Shown here: piece by piece, positions 6,168 through 11,191 of the stretch
Position numbering within the stretch: position 1 is the stretch's first letter
Layout of the letters: every line of letters starts with the position of its first letter
DNA from: JADDRA01 sp051005375
GTDB lineage: Bacteria > Actinomycetota > Acidimicrobiia > Acidimicrobiales > CADCSY01
DNA length: 11,191 nucleotides
Assembly: GCA_051005375.1 (NCBI GenBank)
Contig: JBPCJK010000189.1
Location: 1 to 11,191 of the forward strand
Reading direction: 5' to 3'
The notes under the pieces: generated by a model
Database searches by the model: none
The model's input: the letters and a program-made list of their open reading frames with translations, nothing else
Told to the model about the DNA's origin: nothing
Program-made: the position numbers and the translations under genes

Positions 6168-6628
6168 CAGAACGGCTCCTCGTCGTCGTAGCTGGGACCG
6201 GCGTTGGCCGGCGCCGATGCCGGCGGTCGTGGGGGTGGCGGACCGGAACCGCCAACATCGCCGCTCCGGCGCTCGTTCTTGACCACGGTGGCGGTGGCCC
6301 ACCGCAGGCTGGGACCGATCTCGTCGGCGACGACCTCCACCACCGAGCGCTTGTCGCCCTCCTGGCTCTCCCACGAGCGCTGCTCCAAGCGGCCAGTGAC
6401 GACGATTCGAGACCCCTTCTGCAGCGATTCACCCACGTTCTCGGCCATCTCCCGCCAAGCCACGACGTCGAAGAAGCTGGTGGCTTCCTCCCACGCCTGG
6501 GTCTGGCGGTTCTGCCACCGACGGTTCACGGCGAGACCGAACTTGGCCATGGCCTGGCCCGATGCGGTGTATCGCAACTCAGGGTCGCGAGTGACGTTGC
6601 CTACCAGAGTGACGTTGTTACCGGGCAT
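6167..6628 (-). CDS. ssb: single-stranded DNA-binding protein
   Basis: This 153-residue SSB has an N-terminal OB fold (about 1-110) starting M-P-G-N-N-V-T-L-V-G-N-V-T-R-D-P-E-L-R, with the family motifs F-x-L-A-V-N-R, S-F-F-D-V-V-A-W and G-S-R-I-V-V-T-G-R-L. A Gly/Pro-rich linker follows (about 125-146), then the acidic tip Y-D-D-E-E-P-F (147-153), the docking site for replication and repair partners. It coats single-stranded DNA behind DnaB, encoded downstream in the same operon. The ATG at 6628 is preceded by AAGGAAG with a 7-base spacer and lies 33 bases after rpsF. The tip is D-D-E-E-P-F instead of the common D-D-D-x-P-F, a mild variation. The stop overlaps the rpsR start. Confidence 0.96.
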   Translation of the reverse strand: MPGNNVTLVGNVTRDPELRYTASGQAMAKFGLAVNRRWQNRQTQAWEEATSFFDVVAWREMAENVGESLQKGSRIVVTGRLEQRSWESQEGDKRSVVEVVADEIGPSLRWATATVVKNERRSGDVGGSGPPPPRPPASAPANAGPSYDDEEPF

Positions 6629-6661
6629 GTCGTGTCTTCCTTGTCCTGTCAGCGATGTGCG

Positions 6662-7024
6662 TCATCTTGACGCGTCATGGTCGGGCCCGGAGCCGGCAAG
6701 CGCGCTGGAGCGGGGCTTGGTCACCCTGGCCCCCCCGTGCTCGGGCATGCGGACGATCTTGTGACGAACGACCTCGTCGACAAGGCGGAGGGTTCGGTCG
6801 AGCTCCGTGACGCCACTGGCGTCGGCCGTGACCTCGAGGAGCAGGTAGTAGCCCTCGGTACGGTGGTTGATCTCGTAGGCGAAGCGGCGCTTGCCCCACT
6901 TGTCGACCCGCCCGACCTTGCCACCCAGGGCCTCCAGCGATTCGGTGGTGCGGTTGACCACCGCCTGCACCGCCGATTCCTCGAGGGTGGCGTCGAGGAT
7001 CACCATTACTTCATAGGGCCGCAT
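6662..7024 (-). CDS. rpsF: 30S ribosomal protein S6
   Basis: This 120-residue protein begins M-R-P-Y-E-V-M-V-I-L-D and contains K-W-G-K-R-R-F-A-Y-E-I and G-Y-Y-L-L-L-E-V, all typical of S6, which forms a heterodimer with S18 on the small subunit. About 20 residues at the C-terminus (Gly/Ser/Asp-rich) extend beyond the usual core. The ATG at 7024 is preferred to upstream in-frame starts because it opens the family N-terminus and follows AGGAGGT by about 10 bases. It is the first gene of the rpsF-ssb-rpsR-rplI-dnaB operon, with its own promoter and structured leader upstream. Confidence 0.95.
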   Translation of the reverse strand: MRPYEVMVILDATLEESAVQAVVNRTTESLEALGGKVGRVDKWGKRRFAYEINHRTEGYYLLLEVTADASGVTELDRTLRLVDEVVRHKIVRMPEHGGARVTKPRSSALAGSGPDHDASR

Positions 7025-7094
7025 GTGCAGCGATACCTCCTGTGGACCCGGCGTCGGGCGCTCGGGGCCCCCAGCGGGGGCAGGGGCGTATGGG
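7025..7094 (-). promoter_or_regulatory. structured rpsF leader, possible S6:S18 autoregulatory element
   Basis: The inferred 70-base untranslated leader has a GC-rich hairpin (7067-7081: 6-bp stem, 3-base loop) followed directly on its 3' side by CCCGAG, then a second small hairpin (7047-7058: CCCG arm, CGGG arm). The known S6:S18 leader motif of many bacteria has a hairpin next to a conserved CCG bulge, and this arrangement is compatible. I could not identify a convincing outer helix, so the assignment is tentative. Confidence 0.35.
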
Positions 7095-7100
7095 ACCGTC

Positions 7101-7130
7101 ATCGTACGGCGAAGCGGCTGCCGGCCACAA
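7101..7130 (-). promoter_or_regulatory. probable promoter of the rpsF operon
   Basis: On the minus strand a TTGTGG hexamer (7125-7130) and a TACGAT hexamer (7101-7106) are separated by 18 bases. TACGAT fits the TANNNT -10 pattern of high-GC actinobacteria; the -35 is only partly consensus. Transcription would start near 7094, about 70 bases before rpsF. Confidence 0.5.
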
Positions 7131-7174
7131 CCTCGTGTCATGGACGGAACCCTACCGAGGGGGTGTGACATCAG

Positions 7175-8132
7175 TCATCCGGTGTGAACCTGACCGAGGG
7201 CGGCGCCCACCTCGGAAGCCACCCGGCCGGGATCGCGGGTGACGTCGGTCCAGGTGAAGCGCAGCGGGCGCCAGCCCAGGAGCACGACTTGGTTCTGGCG
7301 CCGGCGGTCGTTGGTGAAGGCCCGCTTGGTGCCGTGGGTCGCCCACCCGTCGAGCTCGACGAACAACCGCTCATCAGGGTAGGCGTCGTCGAGGCGCACC
7401 CATTTGCCCTCGGGCAGGCGCACCCGGTGCTGGCGCACTGGGGGGCGCACGCCGCCAGCCCGCAGGCACTGGAGGAACAGCGTCTCCAGGTCGCTCTCGG
7501 TGGGTGGTGCGCCCTTTGGTCTTCGGGCCAGGGCCCGCCGCAGCGACGGTGGACCGGGGCGCCCCGGGCGGGCCGCGCCTCCATGCGCCACCGGAGGCGG
7601 CCAGGCTCGCCAACCTCTGGCGCAGGGCCGACTCGAGGGCCCGCTCGACCACGTCGTCCGCCACCACCGCTCCCAGGTCGATCAACGTGCGGGTGGGGTC
7701 GGTGCAGGGGACGCCGTCCTGGACGACCACCTCGAAGTCGGCCAGGTCGTTGCTCCGGTGGGTGAGACCGCGGCGAAGCGTCACCCCGTGGGGCACCGTC
7801 ACTTCGACGACCTGCACGTCCGTCCCGTCCAGGCCCCAGAGCTCGGCGGCGGCCCGGTGCGAAGCCACGGCACCGGGGGATGACAAGCACGCCGCGGCCA
7901 GTTCCGAGCGGTCGTCGAGCAGCTCGGGCACGAGGTAGACGCGGGGGGCGAGCCGCACCAGCCGATCGACTCGCCGCCGGTCGCTGACAGACGAGGCCGC
8001 GAGACCGAGGGCCCTGAGCTCGTCAAGCGTCACCAGTCCGTGGCGCTCAGCAGCCAGGTCAGCGACGTCTCGTGCGCGAAAGTCCGGAATATCCGTAGTC
8101 ACGCACACGAGACTGTCAGCGGGGTGCGACAT
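7175..8132 (-). pseudogene. AbiEi-like / DUF559 protein, frameshifted
   Basis: Two minus-strand reading frames together make one protein of the actinobacterial AbiEi-antitoxin-domain plus DUF559 type (usually about 290-320 residues). The first, from the ATG at 8132, has the winged-helix-like N-terminus (G-L-V-T-L-D-E-L-R-A-L-G), V-A-S-H-R-A-A-A-E-L-W-G-L and P-T-R-T-L-I-D-L-G-A-V. Beyond about 7610 it drifts into Pro/Ala/Arg-rich shadow sequence. The second continues from about 7590 to the TGA at 7175 with P-T-E-S-D-L-E-T-L-F-L, a D-D-A-Y-P and V-E-L-D-G pair typical of the restriction-endonuclease-like DUF559 core, and N-D-R-R-R-Q-N and L-R-F-T-W-x-D-V-T. The frames differ by one base. The third frame briefly reads L-R-W-R-M-E-A, also family-like, so two small indels are possible. 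Either a decayed gene or a sequencing error in a GC-rich run. It lies 24 bases after recR; no cognate AbiEii toxin is present. Confidence 0.8.
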
Positions 8133-8156
8133 CTATCATCGAGCGCGCCGGGCATC

Positions 8157-8756
8157 TCAGGCCTCCACCTCCCGGCGGCCCTCCAGGGCACGACCGAGGG
8201 TCAGCTCGTCGGCGTACTCGAGGTCGCCCCCCACGGGCAGGCCGCTGGCGATGCGGGTCACCTTCACCCCGAGAGGGTGGAGCAGGCGGGCCAGGTACAT
8301 GGCCGTGGCCTCCCCCTCGATGTTGGGGTTGGTGCAGAGGATGACCTCGCTGACCGCCTCGGGCTCCAGGCGAGCCAACAGCTCCCGGACCTTGAGCTGG
8401 TCGGGCCCGATCCCCTCGATGGGGCTGATGGCGCCTTGGAGGACGTGGTAACGACCCCGGAACTCGTGGGTCTTCTCCACCGCCACGATGTCCCGGGGCT
8501 CCTCGACCACGCACAGCAGATGGCTGTCTCGGCGGGGATCGGCGCACACGCCGCACTCCTCGCCTTCGGCCACGTTGAAGCATCGGGCGCAGAACGCCAC
8601 CCGCTCCTTCATCTCGGTGATGGCCCGGGCCAGGCGCCTGGCGTCCTCCTTGGGGACCTTGAGGAGGTGGAAGACGATGCGCTGGGCCGACTTGGGTCCG
8701 ATGCCGGGCAGCCGGCCGAACTCCTCGATGAGGTCCTGGACGGGGCCGGCGTACAC
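8157..8756 (-). CDS. recR: recombination protein RecR
   Basis: This 199-residue protein has the standard RecR layout: helix-hairpin-helix L-P-G-I-G-P-K-S-A-Q-R (16-26), a four-cysteine zinc finger (C56, C59, C68, C71) and a Toprim domain starting L-L-C-V-V-E-E-P (80-87). The family segments G-P-D-Q-L-K and T-N-P-N-I-E-G-E-A-T-A follow, and S-G-L-P-V-G-G-D-L-E-Y-A-D near the end. RecR acts with RecF/RecO to load RecA at gaps on SSB-coated DNA. The start is GTG at 8756; M/V-Y-A-G-P-V-Q matches the family N-terminus. It begins 7 bases after the ybaB stop without a strong Shine-Dalgarno sequence, consistent with coupling in the dnaX-ybaB-recR unit. Confidence 0.96.
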   Translation of the reverse strand: MYAGPVQDLIEEFGRLPGIGPKSAQRIVFHLLKVPKEDARRLARAITEMKERVAFCARCFNVAEGEECGVCADPRRDSHLLCVVEEPRDIVAVEKTHEFRGRYHVLQGAISPIEGIGPDQLKVRELLARLEPEAVSEVILCTNPNIEGEATAMYLARLLHPLGVKVTRIASGLPVGGDLEYADELTLGRALEGRREVEA

Positions 8757-8763
8757 CGAGCCG

Positions 8764-9087
8764 TCAGCCGAGCAGCCCGCCGAGGCCGCCGCCGAGGCCG
8801 AGCCCGGAGGTCACCCCCTGCTGGATCTCCCCCACCCTGGCCATGGCGTCGTGGAGGGCGGCGAGCACCAGATCCTGCAACATCTCCACGTCATCGGGGT
8901 TGACCGCGGCGGGGTCGATGGTGACCGAGCGGAACTCCATGCCGCCGGTGACCTCCACCTGCACCGCCCCGCCACCGGCCTGGCCCTGGACGACCTGCTC
9001 GGCCGCCTCGGCCTTGGCAGCCAGGAGCTGCTCTTGCATCTGCTGGGCCTGGGCCATGAGCTGGCCGAGATCGGGTTGGTCGGACAT
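8764..9087 (-). CDS. YbaB/EbfC family nucleoid-associated protein
   Basis: This 107-residue protein has the YbaB/EbfC pattern: an N-terminal helix L-G-Q-L-M-A-Q-A-Q-Q-M-Q-E-Q-L, a beta sheet with V-Q-V-E-V-T-G and S-V-T-I-D-P-A-A-V, and a C-terminal helix D-L-V-L-A-A-L-H-D-A. The family forms dimers that bind DNA and affect nucleoid organisation and expression. The tail is unusually glycine/leucine-rich (G-L-G-L-G-G-G-L-G-G-L-L-G). The ATG at 9087 follows the dnaX stop by 17 bases with no clear Shine-Dalgarno sequence. Position between dnaX and recR is the classic bacterial arrangement. Confidence 0.94.
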   Translation of the reverse strand: MSDQPDLGQLMAQAQQMQEQLLAAKAEAAEQVVQGQAGGGAVQVEVTGGMEFRSVTIDPAAVNPDDVEMLQDLVLAALHDAMARVGEIQQGVTSGLGLGGGLGGLLG

Positions 9088-9095
9088 CCGCGGAA

Positions 9096-9116
9096 GGCTA
9101 CCGGCTACCGGCTACC
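9096..9116. repeat. three tandem 7-bp repeats carrying stops in all frames
   Basis: GGCTACC is repeated three times without gaps (9096-9102, 9103-9109, 9110-9116). On the minus strand each unit carries TAG, and because the period is 7 the three TAGs fall in three different reading frames. The middle one is the dnaX stop. The array lies just before the ybaB start. Confidence 0.85.
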
Positions 9117-10994
9117 GGGGCCGGAGCCCGGCGACGACTCATCGACGATCTCGACACCGGGGAAGGCCTGGGCCAGACGGTCGAGGCCGCTGCGAGGGTC
9201 AGGAGGGGCATCCCGCAGGTCGTCGACGTCGACAGCCTCGGCGAGGGAGTCGCCCGGCGCCCCGCCGTCGGCCATCTGTGCAGCCGTCGAGTCGTCAACC
9301 GCCAGCTTCAGGGGGACGGGACGGCCAAAGTGGGCCGCCAGCGCCGCCTCCACCTCGTGACGTCGACCCTCGCACTTCCGCCGCATGGCGTCAGTGGGAA
9401 CGGCGAAGGTAACGACGCCCTGGTCGACTGCGGCGAAGCGACCGGCCCCGAAGAGTCCCCTGGCCACCGGGCGCAAGCCACCGAGGACGTGGTCGGCCCA
9501 GGCCAGGGTCAGCTCCTGGCGAGTCGGCAGCGCAGGGCCGTCGCCGTCACCCTCCGGAGGCGACAGAACGGCCGGATCCGGCGTCGGGACGGCCGACGGC
9601 GGCGTCGGGATGGTCGGCATCGGGGCGGGAGAGCGCGGCGGGAGCTCGTCCGCCGGCGGTGGCGTCGGGTTGCGTCGAAGGGACCCCAACGCTCGCCGGG
9701 ACTCACCAGCGCCGGCGCCTCCAACTGGGCTGGGCTCGGCCGCCCCCGGACCCGGCGCCGGGGAGGGGTCGGCGGCGGTCGACATCACCTCGGTGACGGC
9801 CTGGCGGGCGTGCTCGCGAGCCGAACCCGCCGGTGCCGCCGGTGGGGACGAGGGCAGCGTTGGACCAGCCCCGTCGGCGATAGTCGCCGCCCCGCCCCGC
9901 ATGCGCCGTTCGAGGCGCTCGACGCGCTCGAGGAGGGCGGACGGAGAGGCGTCAGCCTCCGGTCGGGTGACCCGTACCAGGGCAACCTCTAGCACCACTC
10001 TGGGGTCGGAGGCCTCCCGCATGGCCAACAGGGCCTCGCCCAGGGCGTCCAGGGCGCGCACGGTGGCGGCGGCGCCCAGACGACGGCCCTGGTCGGACAC
10101 CATCTCCAGGGCGGCGTCGGGGAGCGACACCACCTCCACGGCCACGATCGACAAGAAGACGTCACGCAGGTGGGCGAGCAACGCCTCGCCCAGGTGGCGG
10201 GGGTCGCGCCCGGCGGTGCAGGCCGAGGCCAGCGCCACAAGGGCTCGACCGGAGTCGTGCTCGCACAGGGCCTCGGCCATCTCGTCGATGGCGGCGTCGT
10301 CGTCGAGCCCCCCGCCGGCGGCCACGATCTGCTCCAGGGCCGACAGTGCGTCACGAGCCGATCCCTGGCCTCGTCGCACCGCCTGGGCCAGGTCGACGTC
10401 GTCCACCTCGAGACCGGCGTCGGCCACCACCCACCGGAGGTGCTCAGAGAGGGTGTCGGCCGAGAGCAGGCGGAACTCATAGGCCTGGGTCCGGCTGCGG
10501 ATGGTGGGGAGCACCTTCTGGGGATCGGTGGTGGCCAGCACGAACACCACGTGGGAGGGCGGCTCCTCCAGGGTCTTGAGCAGGGCGTTGGATGCTCCCG
10601 TCGAGAGCATGTGGACCTCGTCGAGGATGTAGAGCCGGACCCGACCGGCACCGGCCATCGCCACCCGCCCGACCAGCTCGCGCATGGCGTCGACGCCGTT
10701 GTTGGAGGCGGCGTCGAGCTCGCTGACGTCGAGCGAGGTCCCCGCCTCCACCGCCAGGCACGAGGAGCAGGCGCAGCAGGGCTCACCCTCGGCGGGCGCC
10801 TCACAGTTCAGTGCCTTGGCCAGTATGCGGGCCGTCGAGGTCTTCCCCGTGCCCCTGGGCCCGCTGAACAGGTAGGCGTGGGAGACCCTGTCGTGGGCCA
10901 CGGCGTTGCGCAGCGCCCCCACCACGTGGTCCTGGCCCCGCACCTCCGAGAAGCGGCGAGGCCGGTAGCGACGGTAGAGCGACTGGAAGGCCAC
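9105..10994 (-). CDS. dnaX: DNA polymerase III subunit gamma/tau (clamp loader)
   Basis: This 629-residue protein starts at GTG 10994 (an in-frame TGA lies three codons upstream, so no earlier start exists) with the family N-terminus A-F-Q-S-L-Y-R-R-Y-R-P. AAA+ features in order: Walker A G-P-R-G-T-G-K-T (45-52), a zinc module (C64, C73, C76, C79), E-L-D-A-A-S-N-N-G-V (92-101), Walker B with D-E-V-H (125-128), sensor 1 region L-A-T-T-D-P, and the arginine finger region R-S-R-T-Q (Thr where many homologues have Cys). The collar domain follows to about 380, then a long Pro/Ala-rich linker (about 390-500) and a C-terminal domain (about 505-580) as in tau. It loads the sliding clamp and links polymerase to DnaB. 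Preceded by SRP RNA, followed by ybaB and recR. Confidence 0.97.
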   Translation of the reverse strand: MAFQSLYRRYRPRRFSEVRGQDHVVGALRNAVAHDRVSHAYLFSGPRGTGKTSTARILAKALNCEAPAEGEPCCACSSCLAVEAGTSLDVSELDAASNNGVDAMRELVGRVAMAGAGRVRLYILDEVHMLSTGASNALLKTLEEPPSHVVFVLATTDPQKVLPTIRSRTQAYEFRLLSADTLSEHLRWVVADAGLEVDDVDLAQAVRRGQGSARDALSALEQIVAAGGGLDDDAAIDEMAEALCEHDSGRALVALASACTAGRDPRHLGEALLAHLRDVFLSIVAVEVVSLPDAALEMVSDQGRRLGAAATVRALDALGEALLAMREASDPRVVLEVALVRVTRPEADASPSALLERVERLERRMRGGAATIADGAGPTLPSSPPAAPAGSAREHARQAVTEVMSTAADPSPAPGPGAAEPSPVGGAGAGESRRALGSLRRNPTPPPADELPPRSPAPMPTIPTPPSAVPTPDPAVLSPPEGDGDGPALPTRQELTLAWADHVLGGLRPVARGLFGAGRFAAVDQGVVTFAVPTDAMRRKCEGRRHEVEAALAAHFGRPVPLKLAVDDSTAAQMADGGAPGDSLAEAVDVDDLRDAPPDPRSGLDRLAQAFPGVEIVDESSPGSGPGSR

Positions 10995-11006
10995 CGGTGG
11001 TCAGGC

Positions 11007-11035
11007 TACCGATGCCGCCGCGGGCGAGCCGTCAA
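11007..11035 (-). promoter_or_regulatory. possible dnaX promoter
   Basis: On the minus strand TTGACG (11030-11035), a 17-base spacer and TCGGTA (11007-11012) precede the dnaX GTG. The -35 is good, the -10 poor. The start site would be only a few bases before the GTG, which agrees with the absence of a Shine-Dalgarno sequence (near-leaderless message). Confidence 0.35.
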
Positions 11036-11046
11036 ACTGGCGCCCG
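11021..11046 (-). terminator. weak hairpin after the SRP RNA gene
   Basis: Arms CGGGCG and CGCCCG form a perfect 6-bp stem with a 14-base loop, starting 6 bases past the SRP RNA 3' end. There is no U-tract. It overlaps the candidate dnaX -35 box, so it might link ffs termination and dnaX initiation, or be chance in GC-rich DNA. Confidence 0.3.
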
Positions 11047-11052
11047 ATGAGC

Positions 11053-11164
11053 GACGTGGCGGCCAGGCAACCTGCGGCACACCGCTCGACCCGCTGAGAG
11101 CTGCTGCCTTCCGACCCTGACTCGGTTCACGGGGAGCCGTTGCACAGGACCCGACCGCCACGTC
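11053..11164 (-). ncRNA. ffs: bacterial small signal recognition particle RNA (4.5S-type)
   Basis: The minus strand contains the universal SRP core: G-U-C-A-G-G, a GGAA tetraloop (complement of 11109-11112) and the asymmetric-loop strand G-C-A-G-C-A-G-C, as in the binding site for Ffh. The two ends pair perfectly over 10 bases (GACGTGGCGG with CCGCCACGTC) and further helix segments (GCAAC with GUUGC) build the long hairpin, about 112 bases in all. Without the Alu domain it is the short type. With Ffh and FtsY it targets nascent membrane and secreted proteins. Position directly upstream of dnaX is common in bacteria. Ends are set by the terminal helix and the -10 box and may be off by a few bases. 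Confidence 0.93.
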
Positions 11165-11171
11165 GCCGCCC

Positions 11172-11177
11172 ATGCTA
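11172..11177 (-). promoter_or_regulatory. -10 box of the SRP RNA gene
   Basis: On the minus strand TAGCAT matches TANNNT and lies 7 bases before the predicted SRP RNA 5' end at 11164. The -35 box would fall just outside the window. Confidence 0.5.
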
Positions 11178-11191
11178 AGCGCCGACGGGCC

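Noticed and set aside
5694..6374. Longer rpsR start giving a 226-residue protein
   Set aside because: The added N-terminus lies inside ssb and has no S18 similarity; the TGATG overlap and family N-terminus support the ATG at 6167.
7067..7081. Intrinsic terminator of the AbiEi/DUF559 gene
   Set aside because: The hairpin lies downstream of the likely rpsF promoter and lacks a U-tract, so a leader structure is the better reading.
9105..9900. Programmed frameshift in dnaX making a short gamma form
   Set aside because: No A-rich slippery heptamer is visible in the linker region of this GC-rich gene, so I cannot support an E. coli-like gamma site.

Overview
The window is about two-thirds G+C. 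All recognisable housekeeping genes lie on the minus strand and read right to left. Their families and order point to a high-GC actinobacterium (Actinomycetota): SRP RNA next to dnaX-ybaB-recR, a mycobacterial-looking zinc-type S18, an AbiEi/DUF559 protein, and DnaB inteins at the two sites known from mycobacteria. A lineage such as Acidimicrobiia is possible, but that is inference and nothing here proves it.

Right part (11191 to 8157, minus strand): a small bacterial SRP RNA gene (ffs) with a -10 box at the right distance, then dnaX (clamp-loader tau/gamma subunit), ybaB/ebfC (nucleoid-associated protein) and recR. dnaX and ybaB are separated by a short tandem repeat that places a stop codon in all three frames. 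Next comes a frameshifted gene for an AbiEi-like N-terminal domain plus a DUF559 nuclease-like C-terminal domain (8132-7175).

Middle (7130 to 1281, minus strand): a promoter and structured leader precede the operon rpsF-ssb-rpsR-rplI-dnaB. ssb and rpsR overlap by one base. rpsR carries an unusual disordered, Arg/Asp/Pro-repeat tail. Two perfect stem-loops fill the rpsR-rplI junction, and the second displays the rplI Shine-Dalgarno sequence in its loop. dnaB encodes a 1217-residue precursor with two in-frame inteins. One of 426 residues splits the Walker A lysine from the following threonine, and one of 337 residues sits in the conserved DLRESG/S motif. Removing both leaves a normal 454-residue helicase. 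The first intein keeps a LAGLIDADG-type endonuclease. The second has a collapsed endonuclease and lacks the usual penultimate histidine.

Left part (1214 to 1): a two-gene minus-strand unit (a small lipoprotein and a two-helix membrane protein) meets, tail to tail, the end of a plus-strand J-domain protein with a C-terminal zinc ribbon. The start of that gene is cut off by the window edge.

Functionally the window combines replication (DnaB, DnaX, SSB), recombinational repair (RecR), translation (S6, S18, L9) and protein export (SRP RNA). The most unusual features are the doubly intein-interrupted DnaB and several RNA-level structures in the ribosomal protein operon.
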